Positions 28,757 through 38,936 of a stretch of 64,000 bases of DNA are shown here, one piece after another. The DNA comes from Tsukamurella spumae. Its GTDB lineage: Bacteria > Actinomycetota > Actinomycetes > Mycobacteriales > Mycobacteriaceae. A model generated the notes under the pieces. It did no database searches. It was not told the origin of the DNA and worked only from the letters and a program-made list of their open reading frames with translations. How positions within the stretch are numbered: position 1 is the stretch's first letter; each line of letters opens with the position of its first letter. Position numbers and translations under genes: made by a program. The stretch spans positions 1 through 64,000 of the forward strand of contig NZ_JAAXOQ010000015.1 of assembly GCF_012396015.1 (NCBI RefSeq). Reading direction: 5' to 3'.

Positions 28757-30222
28757 GATGCCGTCCCGAGCGCCCGGGCAGAGGCGGCGAAGGCGTCGCC
28801 GCGGTGGCCGTAGGAGGTGAACATGTCGAGCGACGCCGCCGCCGGGGCGAGCAGCACGACGGGCGCGGCACCGTCGTGCGCTGCGGACTCGGCGATCCGG
28901 GCGGCCTCGGCGACGACCGCGGCCATCACCGCATCCGCATCGCCGGACACTCGCACATCGACTGCACCAGACGTCCCTACAGAACGACTTGCATCATTAG
29001 TCACAGGAGACACACGAACATCGTCGCCTGAAGACACCCGAACCACGGGGACATCCGGCGCGTGTCGCGCGAGTGAACCCGCGATTTCGTCACGGTCCAC
29101 GCCGAGCAGCACCACTCCCACGAGCCGCGGCGCCACCCGCGCCACGAGCGGCGCGATGTCCGCGCCCTTGAGCTGCCCGCCCGCGACCCACACGACCCGC
29201 TCGTGCGCCTCGATCGAATTGAGCGCGGCGTGCGGGTTAGTCGCCTTGGAGTCGTCGACGTAGGTCACGCCCCGCACCTGCGCCACGGGCTCCGCGCGGT
29301 GCGCGCCCACCCGGAACGCCGCGAGGGCCCGCCCGGCCTGCGCCGCCGTCACCCCGACGGCCTGCGCCAGCGCCGTCGCCGCGAGAGCGTCCGCGATGCC
29401 CGCGGGCCCGGGCGGCGAGAGCGCCGCGGCGGGCAGGATCGCGAGCCCGGCACCGTCGACCAGGCTCCCGGCGCGCACGCCGTACTGCCCGGGCCCCGGC
29501 TCACCGGTGGTGAAGCCGACGGCGCCGGCCCCGCCCAGGCCCGAGGCGACCGGGTCGTCGAGGCCGATCACGGCGAGCTCGCCGGACAGGGCGCGCGCCT
29601 TGTCCGCCGTGTACGCGGCCATCGAGCCGTGCCAGTCGAGGTGATCCTCCGCGACGTTGAGCACGACGCCCGCCCGCGGGCGCACCGACGGCGCCCAGTG
29701 CAACTGGAAGGACGAGAGCTCGACGGCGAGCACCCGCGGGTCCGCGGGATCGCCGATCGCATCGATCACGGGGCGCCCGATGTTGCCGCAGGCGACCGCC
29801 CGCAGCCCGGCGTGCAGCAGGATCGACTCGAGCATCTGGGTGGTGGTCGTCTTGCCGTTGGTGCCGGTGACGACGAGCCAGTCCCGCGGCGCCCCGAACA
29901 CGCCCGCGCGATCGATCCGCCAGGCCAGCTCGACATCGCCGATCACGGGAACCCCCGCGGCCTCCGCGGCCACGACCACGGGCGCGGTGGGCCGGAAGCC
30001 GGGCGCGACGACGACCAGGTCGTAGCCGGACGGGTCGTGGCCGTCGAGATCGGCGACGAGGATGCCCGGCACCTGCGCCGCGATCTTCTCCCGCGCGGCG
30101 GGCTTGCCGTCGGCGACGGTGACGGTGGCGCCGAGCCGGAGCAGGGCCCGGGCGACGGCCGGGCCGGTGACACCCCCGCCCGCGACGAGGACGTGCGCGC
30201 CGGGGCCGGGGATCTCCGCCAT
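28753..30222 (-). CDS. murD: UDP-N-acetylmuramoylalanine--D-glutamate ligase
   Basis: 489-residue Mur ligase adding D-Glu. The P-loop VTGTNGKTTTT lies at 118-128 and VLNVAEDHLDWHGSM and YVDDSKATNPHAA are characteristic. The C-terminal domain (LAPAAASLDMFTSYGHRGDAF) is intact. Between residues about 396 and 428 there is an insertion of some 30 residues with internal repeats of VRVS and with codons unlike the rest of the gene. It lies in a surface region away from catalytic motifs, so the enzyme is probably active. The start abuts the mraY stop with no gap. Confidence 0.94.
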   Translation of the reverse strand: MAEIPGPGAHVLVAGGGVTGPAVARALLRLGATVTVADGKPAAREKIAAQVPGILVADLDGHDPSGYDLVVVAPGFRPTAPVVVAAEAAGVPVIGDVELAWRIDRAGVFGAPRDWLVVTGTNGKTTTTQMLESILLHAGLRAVACGNIGRPVIDAIGDPADPRVLAVELSSFQLHWAPSVRPRAGVVLNVAEDHLDWHGSMAAYTADKARALSGELAVIGLDDPVASGLGGAGAVGFTTGEPGPGQYGVRAGSLVDGAGLAILPAAALSPPGPAGIADALAATALAQAVGVTAAQAGRALAAFRVGAHRAEPVAQVRGVTYVDDSKATNPHAALNSIEAHERVVWVAGGQLKGADIAPLVARVAPRLVGVVLLGVDRDEIAGSLARHAPDVPVVRVSSGDDVRVSPVTNDASRSVGTSGAVDVRVSGDADAVMAAVVAEAARIAESAAHDGAAPVVLLAPAAASLDMFTSYGHRGDAFAASARALGTAS

Positions 30223-31302
30223 CTAGCCGACCGCGCCGGAGCCGAGGAACTCGGCGTAGAACAGCACCAGCCCGAGGCCGCAGGCGATGGCGGTGAGCAG
30301 CCAGAACCGGATGATCACCGTGGTCTCGGCCCAGCCGGACAGTTCGAAGTGATGGTGGAAGGGCGCCATCCGGAACACGCGACGCCCCGTCGACCGGAAG
30401 ACCGCGATCTGGACGACCACCGACACCATCTCCGCGACGAAGAGCGCGCCGAGGACGACGGCCAGCAGCTCGGTGCGGGTGGTGATCGACAGGCCGGCGA
30501 GCAGTCCGCCCAGCATGAGCGAGCCGGTGTCGCCCATGAAGATCTTGGCGGGCGCCGCGTTCCACCAGAGGAAACCGAGGCACGCGCCGCCCGCGGCGAC
30601 CGCGATGAGCGCGAGGTCGAGCGGGTCGCGCACGTCGTAGCAGCCGGCGACCTGCTTCGTCTCGCACGCGTAGCGGTACTGCCAGAAGCTGATGAGCACG
30701 TAGCTGCCGAGCACCATCGCCATCGAGCCGGCGGCGAGGCCGTCCAGGCCGTCGGTGAAGTTCACCGCGTTCGACCACGCCGCCACGACGAACCAGCAGA
30801 AGACGACGAACACGATCGCGTACATCGAGATCGTGTTGATGTCGCGGGTGTAGCTGAGGAACTCACTGGCCGGGCGCACGCCGTTCGCGTTGGGGAACTG
30901 CAGCACCAGCACGCCGAAGATCACCGCGGCGATGGTCTGGCCGACGGTCTTCGCCGTCTTGTTCAGGCCCAGGTTGCGCTGCTTGCGGACCTTGATGAAG
31001 TCGTCCAGGAAGCCGACGATCGCCAGCGAGGTCGCCAGGCCGAGCACCAGCATGCCCGACGCGCTCGGGCCCGGGCCCGACCGCCACCCCAGCAGGTGCG
31101 CGCCGAGGTAGCCGGCCCACAGCGCGACGACGATCGCGACGCCGCCCATCGACGGCGTGCCGCGCTTCTTCTGGTGGCTCTGCGGCCCCTCGACACGGAT
31201 CTCCTGACCGAAGCCCTGCCGGGAGAAGACCCGGATCAGTACGGGTGTGAGCAGGATCGCCACGGCCAGCGAGATGCCGCCCGCGAACAGGATCTGGATC
31301 AC
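30223..31302 (-). CDS. mraY: Phospho-N-acetylmuramoyl-pentapeptide transferase
   Basis: 359-residue integral membrane enzyme making lipid I from UDP-MurNAc-pentapeptide and decaprenyl phosphate. About ten helices; motifs [23 protein letters not shown]-like [27 protein letters not shown] and [12 protein letters not shown] carry the conserved acidic residues. [13 protein letters not shown] near the C-terminus is the HHH motif. Start GTG 31302 overlaps the murF stop by 4 bp. Confidence 0.97.
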   Translation of the reverse strand: MIQILFAGGISLAVAILLTPVLIRVFSRQGFGQEIRVEGPQSHQKKRGTPSMGGVAIVVALWAGYLGAHLLGWRSGPGPSASGMLVLGLATSLAIVGFLDDFIKVRKQRNLGLNKTAKTVGQTIAAVIFGVLVLQFPNANGVRPASEFLSYTRDINTISMYAIVFVVFCWFVVAAWSNAVNFTDGLDGLAAGSMAMVLGSYVLISFWQYRYACETKQVAGCYDVRDPLDLALIAVAAGGACLGFLWWNAAPAKIFMGDTGSLMLGGLLAGLSITTRTELLAVVLGALFVAEMVSVVVQIAVFRSTGRRVFRMAPFHHHFELSGWAETTVIIRFWLLTAIACGLGLVLFYAEFLGSGAVG

Positions 31303-32888
31303 TTCGGTGACTCCCCGTTCTCGTGTTCTTCGACTCGGTGTTCATCGGTGCGCGGGCCGGCCGTGCCCAGCTGCTCGGCGACCTCCCACATCTTCTCGGA
31401 CTTCGACGCCTTCACCAAAACCAGGTCGCCCGGTTGCAGCTCGGCGCGCAGCAGCTCCACGGCCTCGTCGCGGGTGTCGACGCGGATCGCCTCGCTCCCC
31501 CACGAGCCCTCCATGATCGCGCCCTGCCACAGGGCGCGGACGGCGCGCGAGGCGCCGACACAGATCGTCCTGGTGATGTCCAGCCGCACCAGGAAGCGAC
31601 CGAGGCCGTCGTGCTCGACGATCGAGTCGTCGCCGAGCTCGCCCATCTCGCCGAGCACCGCGAAGGTGCGGCGCCGCTCGCGGCCGGGCAGCCGGGCGCC
31701 GGCCTCGTCGTGCTCGGACATCAGCACGAGGCTGCGCAGCGCGGCCCGCATCGCGTCCGGGTTGGCGTTGTAGGTGTCGTTGACCACGGTCACGCCCGAG
31801 GCGGTGGTGAAGACGTCCATGCGGCGCGGCGACGCGGCCTCGGCGCCGGAGAGCGCCGCGGCGACCTGCTCGACGCTCGCGCCGCACTCGAGGCCGACGG
31901 CGGCGGCGGCCAGCGCGTTGTGCACCTGGTGCTCGCCGTGCACCCGGAGCGCCACGGGCGCGGAGCCGCCGGGGGTGCGCAGGGTGAACGACGCCCGGGC
32001 GGCACCGTCGAGACAGACGCCCTCCGCGGCGACGTCGACATCCGCGGCGTGGGATTCGCCGCCCGCCGCGGTCCCGTACCGCACGACGCGCGCGCTCGTC
32101 CGGGAGGCCATCGCGGCCACCGCGGAATCGTCGGCGTTGAGGACGGCGACCCCGCCCTCCCCCGGGACCGCCGAACCCGCGGGCAGCGCCTCGACCAGCT
32201 CGCCCTTCGCCTGCGCGATGGCCTCGCGGCTGCCGAACTCGCCGAGATGCGCTGTGCCGACGTTGAGTTCGACGCCGATCCGCGGCGGCGCGACCCGCGC
32301 CAGCGCGGCGACGTGGCCGATCCCGCGGGCCGACATCTCCAGCACCAGGAACCGCGTCGACGCGGTCGCGCGCAGGGCGGTCCACGGATGACCGATCTCG
32401 TTGTTGAAGGAGCCGGGCGGCGCGACCGTCTCGCCGAGCGGGCGCAGCACGGCCGCGATGAGGTCCTTGGTGGAGGTCTTGCCGGCGGAGCCGGTGACCC
32501 CCACGACGGTGAGCCCGTCGGCCGCGAGAGTCCTCGTGCAGTGGGCGGCGAGGTCGCCGAGCGCCTTGAGCACCGCGGCACCGGCGCCGTCGACGTCGTT
32601 CTCCAGCGCCATCACCCGGTTGTCGGTCTCGCCCGAGACGGGGACGACGATCGCGGGGACGCCGACCGGGCGCGCGCCGAGCACGGCGACGGCGCCCTTC
32701 TCGACCGCCCGCGCGGCGAACTCGTGGCCGTCCACCCGGGCGCCGGGCAGCGCGAGGAACAGGCCGCCGGGCCCGATCTCGCGGGAATCGAATTCGACGG
32801 TGCCGGTGACCAGCACCTCCGGATCGGGTACGTCGTGCAGGGTGCCGCCGACGATGTCGGCGATCTGCCGCAGGGTCAGCTCGATCAT
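31299..32888 (-). CDS. murF: UDP-MurNAc-tripeptide:D-alanyl-D-alanine ligase
   Basis: 529-residue Mur ligase that adds D-Ala-D-Ala. Motifs are [28 protein letters not shown] (P-loop), [14 protein letters not shown] and [16 protein letters not shown] 32888 overlaps the murE stop by 4 bp; the ORF that continues upstream is a shadow of murE. Near the C-terminus [20 protein letters not shown] and [19 protein letters not shown] are typical. It is somewhat longer than the E. coli enzyme, mainly through loops in the C-terminal domain and a charged tail. Confidence 0.95.
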   Translation of the reverse strand: MIELTLRQIADIVGGTLHDVPDPEVLVTGTVEFDSREIGPGGLFLALPGARVDGHEFAARAVEKGAVAVLGARPVGVPAIVVPVSGETDNRVMALENDVDGAGAAVLKALGDLAAHCTRTLAADGLTVVGVTGSAGKTSTKDLIAAVLRPLGETVAPPGSFNNEIGHPWTALRATASTRFLVLEMSARGIGHVAALARVAPPRIGVELNVGTAHLGEFGSREAIAQAKGELVEALPAGSAVPGEGGVAVLNADDSAVAAMASRTSARVVRYGTAAGGESHAADVDVAAEGVCLDGAARASFTLRTPGGSAPVALRVHGEHQVHNALAAAAVGLECGASVEQVAAALSGAEAASPRRMDVFTTASGVTVVNDTYNANPDAMRAALRSLVLMSEHDEAGARLPGRERRRTFAVLGEMGELGDDSIVEHDGLGRFLVRLDITRTICVGASRAVRALWQGAIMEGSWGSEAIRVDTRDEAVELLRAELQPGDLVLVKASKSEKMWEVAEQLGTAGPRTDEHRVEEHENGESPK

Positions 32889-34438
32889 GCGCGCTCCCCC
32901 GCGGCCCGGGCCTCGAGCGCGGCCGCGACCTCGTCGCGGTCGTCGAACGGGTGCTTGACCCCGTTGATCTCCTGGCCCGCCTCGTGGCCCTTGCCCGCGA
33001 CCAGGACGACGTCTCCGGTGCGGGCCCGGTTCACGGCCAGGGCGATCGCGGCGCGACGGTCCCCCACCTCGAGCACCTCGCCGCCACCGGGCACGGCGCG
33101 CGCGCCCGCCAGCACTGCTGCACGGATCGCGGCCGGGTCCTCGGTGCGCGGGTTGTCGTCGGTGACGATCACCAGCTCGGCGGCGCGCGCGGCGGCCTCG
33201 CCCATGAGCGGGCGCTTGCCGCGGTCGCGGTCGCCACCGGCCCCGACGACCACCACGATGCGACCGGCGGTCTGCCCGCGCAGCGTCGCGATGACCGCAT
33301 CGAGCGCGGCGGGCTTGTGGGCGTAGTCGACCACCGCGAGGAAGTCCTGGCCGCGGTCGATGCGCTGCACCCGACCCGGGACGGCGACAGCGCCGATCCC
33401 GCGGATCGCGTCGGCGAGCGGCACGCCGGCCTCGTGGGCGATGACCAGCGCCAGCGCGGCGTTGGCGACGTTGTAGGCGCCGGGCAGCCCCACCACCGCG
33501 GAGTGGCTCCGCCCGTCCGGGCCGGTGAGGGTGAACCGCTGCGTGCCGTCCGGGTTCGCGGCGACCTCGCCGGCCGTCCAGTCTGCGGGACCGGTGGTGG
33601 CGACGGTGACCAGGGGCAGGCCCGCCGCGCGGCGCAGCTCGGCCATCCGTACGCCCCACTCGTCGTCCACGCAGATCACGGCGCGCTCGCACGCCTGCGG
33701 GCCGACGAACAGCAGCGACTTCGCCGCGAAGTAGTCCTCCATGGTGGGGTGGTAGTCGAGGTGGTCCTGGCTGAGGTTGGTGAACGCGCCCACCGCGAAC
33801 CGGCTCCCGCCGGCCCGGTTCTGCGCGAGCGCGTGCGAGCTGACCTCCATCACCGCCGCGGTCACGCCGCGCTCGACCATGGACGCGAACAGACCCTGCA
33901 GCGCGGTGCCCTCGGGCGTGGTCAGCGAGCTCGGGACGTCGACGCCGCCGATCCGCGTGCCGACGGTGCCGATCAGCCCCGTCGGGTTGCCGCCCGCGGC
34001 GAGCGCGGCCTCGACCAGGAAGCTCGTGGTCGTCTTCCCGGACGTGCCGGTGATACCGATGAGCGTCATCCGGCTCGACGGTGCGCCGTACACCACCGCG
34101 GCGACCGGCCCGAGGACGGTCCGCGGATCGTCGTGCAGCAGCACGGGCACGTCGATGCCCTCCTGCGCGAGGAGGACGGCACCGTCGGGATCGGTGAGGA
34201 CCGCGACCGCACCCGCCTCGATCGCCCCGGCGGCGAACCGCGCTCCGTGCGTGGCGGTGCCGGGCACCGCGCAGAACAGGTCACCCGGCCGGGCGTCCTG
34301 TGCGCGGACCGTCGCCCCGGTCAGGCGCACGCCGGCGGCGTCGCGCGCGCCGGAGCTGACGCCCGCGACCTGCTGGGCGACCTCCGCGGGCGTCGCTCCG
34401 CGCGGGTGGTCGGGACGCGTGAGACTCGATTCGGGCAC
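32885..34438 (-). CDS. murE: UDP-MurNAc-dipeptide:meso-2,6-diaminopimelate ligase
   Basis: 517-residue Mur ligase. P-loop GITGTSGKTTT, HLDYHPTMEDYFAAK and VVDYAHKPAALD are present. The DNPR sequence in VTDDNPRTEDP is the recognised mark of meso-diaminopimelate specificity, so this organism has DAP-type peptidoglycan, as expected for Mycobacteriales. It starts 24 bp after the end of pbpB, on the same strand, and overlaps murF. Confidence 0.96.
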   Translation of the reverse strand: MPESSLTRPDHPRGATPAEVAQQVAGVSSGARDAAGVRLTGATVRAQDARPGDLFCAVPGTATHGARFAAGAIEAGAVAVLTDPDGAVLLAQEGIDVPVLLHDDPRTVLGPVAAVVYGAPSSRMTLIGITGTSGKTTTSFLVEAALAAGGNPTGLIGTVGTRIGGVDVPSSLTTPEGTALQGLFASMVERGVTAAVMEVSSHALAQNRAGGSRFAVGAFTNLSQDHLDYHPTMEDYFAAKSLLFVGPQACERAVICVDDEWGVRMAELRRAAGLPLVTVATTGPADWTAGEVAANPDGTQRFTLTGPDGRSHSAVVGLPGAYNVANAALALVIAHEAGVPLADAIRGIGAVAVPGRVQRIDRGQDFLAVVDYAHKPAALDAVIATLRGQTAGRIVVVVGAGGDRDRGKRPLMGEAAARAAELVIVTDDNPRTEDPAAIRAAVLAGARAVPGGGEVLEVGDRRAAIALAVNRARTGDVVLVAGKGHEAGQEINGVKHPFDDRDEVAAALEARAAGERA

Positions 34439-34462
34439 CGGTAGATCCTACCCGCCGGTCGG

Positions 34463-36430
34463 CTACTGACCGGCCACCAGCGTCAGCGGCTTCGCCGCCG
34501 GCGAGAGCGGGATGCCGTACTTCTGCAACATGAAAGTCGCGATGTCGTGGAACAGCGGCGCCGCCGACTGACCACCCGAGCCGTCGGAACTGCGCGTCGG
34601 CGCGTCCATCATGATCCCGACGACGAACCGCGGGTCGTTGGTCGGGGCGACGCCCGCGAAGGTGATGTTGTACAGCGAGTTCGAGTAGGCGTGCGTGACC
34701 GGATCGACCTGCTGCGCCGTGCCGGTCTTACCGCTGATCTGGTAGCCGTCGACCGCGCCCGGCGCACCGGTGCCCTGCTGGTACCCCATCGGGTCGCGCT
34801 GGAGCGCGGCGCGGAACATGTCCAGCACCGTACGGGCCGTCTCGGGGGTCATGACCCGGACCGGCTCGCCGGCGGGTGCCGGGTCGGCGGCACCGTCGAC
34901 CTCCTTGATGATGCGCGGCGGGATTCGGACCCCGTCGTTGGCGAGCGCCTGGTACATGCCGGCCAACTGCAGCACCGTCATCGACAGGCCCTGGCCGATC
35001 GGCAGGTTGGCGAAGGTGCCGCCCGACCACTGATTGCGCGCGGGGACCTCGCCGCCGGACTCGCCGGGCAGTCCCACCCCGGTCGCGACGCCGAGGCCGA
35101 ACCGGTTCACGTAGTCGGCGAAGGCGTCCTCGCCGACCCGCTGCGCCAGCATCAGGGTGCCGACATTGGACGACTTACCGAACACGCCGGTCGTCGTATA
35201 GGGCTCCACGCCGTGCGCCCAGGCGTCCTTGACCGTGACGCCGGCCATCCGGATCTGACCGGGAACCTGCAGGACCTCGCCGGGCGTGGTCTTGCCGCCG
35301 TCGATCGCGGCCACCGCAGTGATCAACTTGTTCACCGAACCGGGCTCGAAGGGGGTGGTCACCGCGAGGTTGCCGGTGCGCGCCGACTTCGGGTTGTTGT
35401 TCACCCCCAGGGACGGATTGAAGGTGTTGTCCACGCCCATCGCCAGCACCTGGCCGGTCTTCGCGTCGAGCACCACGGCCTGCACGTTCTTCGCACCGGA
35501 CTTGGCCTTGGCCTGCGCCACCGCCTGCTGCACGAAGAACTGCACGTCGTTGTCGAGCGTCAACACGACGCGGGCGCCGTTCGCCGCGGGGTGGACATCG
35601 CGCGTGCTCCCGGGGATGACGGCGTTGTCCGAACCGCGGTCGTAGGTCCGCGATCCGTCGGTGCCCGCGAGGATCGAGTCCAGCGAGGACTCGAGGCCGA
35701 TGAGCCCCTGGCCCTCGAAACCGGTGGTGCCCACGATGTTCGCCGCGAGCGAGCCGCCGGGGTAGTTGCGGATCGACTGCCGCTCGGCGCCGACCTCGGC
35801 GTACTCGTCGGTGATCGCCGATGCCTTGGCGGGATCGACGCCGCGGGCGAGGTAGACGAAGGTGTCGTTGCTGCGCATCTGCTCGAGCAGCTTCTGCTCG
35901 TTCACCGAATCGCCCAGTACCGAGACGATCTTCTTGGCGATCTGCTGCAGCCGGTCGTCGACGGTGACGGGCTCGTCGCCCTTCGCGGCGTCGCCGCCCG
36001 CCTTCCTCGCCTCGACGGCCTTGTCGTACTTCTCCTGGATCTGCTTGCGGACGATCACCGGCTGGAAGGTGAGCGACTTCGCCTCCATGGTGAAGGCGAT
36101 CGGCTGCCCCTCACGGTCGGTGATGGACCCGCGGACCGCCGGCAGCACCTCCTTGACCTGGCGCTGGCTCGCGGCCTTCGCCGAGAGCGTCGGCGCCTGC
36201 ACGAACTGGACGACGCCCAGCCACACGGCGATCACGGCGAACACGGCCACGATCACCCAGCCGCCGATCCGGTTGCGGCTGAGGAAGGTCGTGGACACCT
36301 CGGGGGTGCGGCCGCCCTTGACGCGGGCGCGCGCCGACTGGTGTCCGGCCTTCGGGGCCGCCGCCGCGCGCGGCGTGCCGGTGCGGGCCGCGGGCCGCGT
36401 CTTCGTCGGCGGGCGCTGGGCGCGGGTCAC
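34463..36430 (-). CDS. pbpB: Septal class B penicillin-binding protein (FtsI/PbpB)
   Basis: 655-residue transpeptidase crosslinking septal peptidoglycan. A cytoplasmic basic region of about 50 residues precedes one membrane helix (WVIVAVFAVIAVWLGVVQF), then the PBP dimerisation domain and the transpeptidase domain. Active-site motifs are SVNK (nucleophile Ser near residue 361), SSN in FGKSSNVGT and KTG in SGKTGTAQ (near 567). It is the FtsW partner and target of beta-lactams. Overlaps the ftsL-like stop by 4 bp. Confidence 0.96.
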   Translation of the reverse strand: MTRAQRPPTKTRPAARTGTPRAAAAPKAGHQSARARVKGGRTPEVSTTFLSRNRIGGWVIVAVFAVIAVWLGVVQFVQAPTLSAKAASQRQVKEVLPAVRGSITDREGQPIAFTMEAKSLTFQPVIVRKQIQEKYDKAVEARKAGGDAAKGDEPVTVDDRLQQIAKKIVSVLGDSVNEQKLLEQMRSNDTFVYLARGVDPAKASAITDEYAEVGAERQSIRNYPGGSLAANIVGTTGFEGQGLIGLESSLDSILAGTDGSRTYDRGSDNAVIPGSTRDVHPAANGARVVLTLDNDVQFFVQQAVAQAKAKSGAKNVQAVVLDAKTGQVLAMGVDNTFNPSLGVNNNPKSARTGNLAVTTPFEPGSVNKLITAVAAIDGGKTTPGEVLQVPGQIRMAGVTVKDAWAHGVEPYTTTGVFGKSSNVGTLMLAQRVGEDAFADYVNRFGLGVATGVGLPGESGGEVPARNQWSGGTFANLPIGQGLSMTVLQLAGMYQALANDGVRIPPRIIKEVDGAADPAPAGEPVRVMTPETARTVLDMFRAALQRDPMGYQQGTGAPGAVDGYQISGKTGTAQQVDPVTHAYSNSLYNITFAGVAPTNDPRFVVGIMMDAPTRSSDGSGGQSAAPLFHDIATFMLQKYGIPLSPAAKPLTLVAGQ

Positions 36431-37218
36431 CGCGGCGTCCCCTGGGCCGGCGTCTGCGGAGCCGGCGACGGTGCGTTCGCGACGGTCGGGCTCCCGGAGT
36501 TCATGGTCACCAATTGTTCCCCGCCGGCGGGTGCGGGCCCGGGATTCCCGGCGACCGGCGTGCCGGATCCGTTGGACGTGGCGCCGCTCGGATCGCTCGT
36601 AGCCGGTGCCGGCGGGTTCAGCGCGGGCTTGGCCACGCCGGTGGCGGGCGCCGGCTTGCCGACCACGACGACCTTGCCGTCCGGCTGCCCGACGAGCACC
36701 GGCACGCTACCCGCCGGCACCATGCCGAGGGCGGTGGCCCGCTCCGCCAGGCCGGGCGCACTCTGCCCCGACTTCACGTCGCGCTCGAGCGCGGCCTTCT
36801 TCTCCGCGAGCGTGTTGTTGACGGCCTCGCGCTTGCTGAGGTCGTAGGAGTTCTCGGCGCTGCCGGTCGAGAGCCACAGCGTCAGAACGAGTCCCGCGCA
36901 GACGAGGGCGATCACCGCCAGCACGAAGGGCACGCGGCGCACGAGCACGCGCGGCGTGGGCAGCTTCGACCTCAGCCCCGCCGGGTCCGCGCCGTCGCGG
37001 TGCCGCCGCAGCGCCCGCTCGGCCGGGGTCTCCCGGAGAGTGCCCCCGGCGTCGAGGACCGCACGCTGCTGATCGAGCCGCTTCTGCCGCCGGTCGAGCG
37101 CCCGCTGCGCCGAGCTCGACCGCGGCCGCGAGGTGTCGCGGTCCTCCCTGCGCGCCGGGGCGCGGCGGGTCCGGGCGTCCGGGGTCGACGGTGCCTGGGT
37201 CGCGTTCGGTGCGGTCAT
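36427..37218 (-). CDS. FtsL-like division membrane protein
   Basis: 263 residues: a charged N-terminal cytoplasmic region of about 100 residues, one membrane helix ([21 protein letters not shown]), a short coiled coil ([21 protein letters not shown]) with [18 protein letters not shown], then about 90 residues of Pro/Ala/Gly-rich extracytoplasmic tail. Topology and position between rsmH and pbpB match Rv2164c, the FtsL-like protein of mycobacteria. FtsL links FtsQ and FtsB and activates FtsWI. The start ATG 37218 overlaps rsmH by 4 bp. Sequence conservation in this family is low, so the name rests on topology and locus. Confidence 0.8.
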   Translation of the reverse strand: MTAPNATQAPSTPDARTRRAPARREDRDTSRPRSSSAQRALDRRQKRLDQQRAVLDAGGTLRETPAERALRRHRDGADPAGLRSKLPTPRVLVRRVPFVLAVIALVCAGLVLTLWLSTGSAENSYDLSKREAVNNTLAEKKAALERDVKSGQSAPGLAERATALGMVPAGSVPVLVGQPDGKVVVVGKPAPATGVAKPALNPPAPATSDPSGATSNGSGTPVAGNPGPAPAGGEQLVTMNSGSPTVANAPSPAPQTPAQGTPR

Positions 37219-38213
37219 CGCGCGCTCCTCGTACTGCGGTTCCGGTTCTCGGGCGTATCGAGGCGGCGCGCGGCGCGCAAGCGCACGGGTGCCGCCCGTT
37301 GGTTCTCGGCGATCTCGTCGTCGGTGGCACGCTCGGCGCCGCGCGTGAGCAACTCGAAGGTCGCGCCGGTGCCGGGCAGGTCCATCGGCAGCCCCGCCGG
37401 GGTCGTCGAGCGAATGCGGTCGGCCAGCGCCGATTTGACGATGCGGTCCTCGAGCGACTGGTAGCTCAGGAAGACGATGCGGCCCCCCGGGGCGAGCGCG
37501 TCGAGCGCCTGCGGCACCGCGGCCTCGAGGGAGGCGAGCTCGGCGTTCACCTCGATCCGCAGGGCCTGGAAGGTGCGCTTGGCGGGATGGCCGCCGGTGC
37601 GGCGCGCGGGCGCGGGAATCGTCGCGTAGAGCAGCTCGACGAGGCGCCCGCTGGTGGTGAAGGGCTCCTTCTCGCGCTCCTTGAGGACGGCGGAGGCGAT
37701 CTTGCCCGCGAACCGCTCGTCGCCGTAGCGCTGCAGGATCCGGGCGAGATCGCCGTGCGAGTAGGTGTTGAGCACGTCCGCCGCGGTGAGCGGATCCTCG
37801 GCGTTCATCCGCATGTCCAGCGGCGCATCGACCGAGTACGCGAAGCCGCGCTCCACCCGGTCGAGCTGCATGGAGGACACGCCCAGGTCGAACAGGATCG
37901 CCTGGACACCGGGGCGGCCCGGGCCGCTCATGCTGAGCTCGTCGAGCGCGTCGGCCATGCCGTCGTAGCGGGTGTGGACCGGGACGAACCGGTCGCCGAA
38001 CCGCGCGAGGCGATCGCCGGCGATGGTGTGCGCGTCGGTGTCCCGGTCGAGGCCGACGACGCGGACCTTCGGGAAGGACTCGAGCATGAGCTCGGAATGG
38101 CCGCCGGCGCCGAGCGTGGCGTCGACGTAGACGGCACCGTCGTGCTGCAGGGCCGGAGCGAGCAGCTCGCGCACCCGGGTCGCCAGGACCGGTACGTGAC
38201 CGAAATCGGGCAT
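37215..38213 (-). CDS. rsmH: 16S rRNA (cytosine-1402-N4)-methyltransferase
   Basis: 332-residue SAM-dependent methyltransferase (MraW). [17 protein letters not shown] and the SAM-binding [23 protein letters not shown] and [30 protein letters not shown] are the family fingerprints; [13 protein letters not shown] lies in the C-terminal half. It methylates C1402 in the ribosomal P site. ATG 38213 has GGAGGAG just upstream. 178 bp separate it from mraZ, with no obvious terminator, so readthrough from the mraZ promoter is expected. Confidence 0.96.
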   Translation of the reverse strand: MPDFGHVPVLATRVRELLAPALQHDGAVYVDATLGAGGHSELMLESFPKVRVVGLDRDTDAHTIAGDRLARFGDRFVPVHTRYDGMADALDELSMSGPGRPGVQAILFDLGVSSMQLDRVERGFAYSVDAPLDMRMNAEDPLTAADVLNTYSHGDLARILQRYGDERFAGKIASAVLKEREKEPFTTSGRLVELLYATIPAPARRTGGHPAKRTFQALRIEVNAELASLEAAVPQALDALAPGGRIVFLSYQSLEDRIVKSALADRIRSTTPAGLPMDLPGTGATFELLTRGAERATDDEIAENQRAAPVRLRAARRLDTPENRNRSTRSAR

Positions 38214-38391
38214 GGCTCCTCCAGAGCACGACGGGGATTGGCGATGGGCGGTGCTGTGGCGACGACCTTCCGGCGGATGAAGCGGGGTCCCCGCCCGACC
38301 CGTACCTGGCGTTGGGGAAGTACGTCAGGGCCGATTCGGGCGCAGGCCTCGGTCCACCTCGTCGCGGACGTGCGCTGCGGTACTGCGCGGC

Positions 38392-38823
38392 TTAGAAGAT
38401 CGCCTTGAGCGATTCGGACTGCGGCTGCGCGTAGTCGTCTTCGTGCTGTGCCTGGTAGTGCTCCCACGCCTCCGCGTCCCAGATCTCCAGGAACCTCCGC
38501 GATCCGACGACGACGCATTCCTTGGTGAGGCCTGCGTAGCGGCGGTGATCGGCCGAGAGCGAGATCCGACCCTGGGAGTCGGGACGCTGATCGTCCGAGC
38601 TGGCGAAGAAGTTGCGGTAGAAGGCGCGTCCCGCGGGGTCGGTCCATTCGATGGCATCGGCTTTCTCGGCGATGCGCTCGAACTCCGCCTTCGGGTACAC
38701 CGTGAGGCTTCGATCCTGTCCTTTCGTGATCGTGAGCCCACCCGCCAGTTCCTCGCGGTACTTCGCGGGGAGGGTGAGCCGTCCCTTGTCGTCGAGCTTC
38801 GGCGTGTAGGTACCCGTGAACAT
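38392..38823 (-). CDS. mraZ: Transcriptional regulator MraZ
   Basis: 143 residues with two AbrB-like MraZ halves: [24 protein letters not shown] and [21 protein letters not shown] 38823 is preferred over GTG 38832 because GGGAGG (38832-38837) sits 8 bases before it and the family begins [13 protein letters not shown]. MraZ is the DNA-binding regulator of the dcw operon and binds tandem GTGGG boxes; such boxes are present 78 bp upstream. The acidic C-terminus ([17 protein letters not shown]) is unremarkable. Confidence 0.96.
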   Translation of the reverse strand: MFTGTYTPKLDDKGRLTLPAKYREELAGGLTITKGQDRSLTVYPKAEFERIAEKADAIEWTDPAGRAFYRNFFASSDDQRPDSQGRISLSADHRRYAGLTKECVVVGSRRFLEIWDAEAWEHYQAQHEDDYAQPQSESLKAIF

Positions 38824-38874
38824 CACGGCCACCTCCCGCCTCCCCCGTCGGGGTTGTCACTGGATCGAGACTTC

Positions 38875-38936
38875 AGACTAGCGCGTCTTTCTCCAGTGCG
38901 CCCCACATTACCCCACCATCCGCCACTTTCAACCAC
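38875..38936 (-). promoter_or_regulatory. MraZ operator (four GTGG boxes) and mraZ promoter
   Basis: On the minus strand four boxes GTGGTT, GTGGCG, GTGGGG and GTGGGG start exactly every 10 bases (38936, 38926, 38916 and 38906 going down), each followed by 4 bases of spacer. This is the known architecture of MraZ operators (GTGGG repeats with one helical turn spacing). A TAGTCT hexamer at 38875-38880 could be the -10, placing the last box in the -35 region, suitable for autorepression. Confidence 0.85.

Noticed and set aside
38214-38391. Possible small gene between mraZ and rsmH
   Set aside because: Frames are shadows of mraZ extensions and lack a ribosome-binding site.
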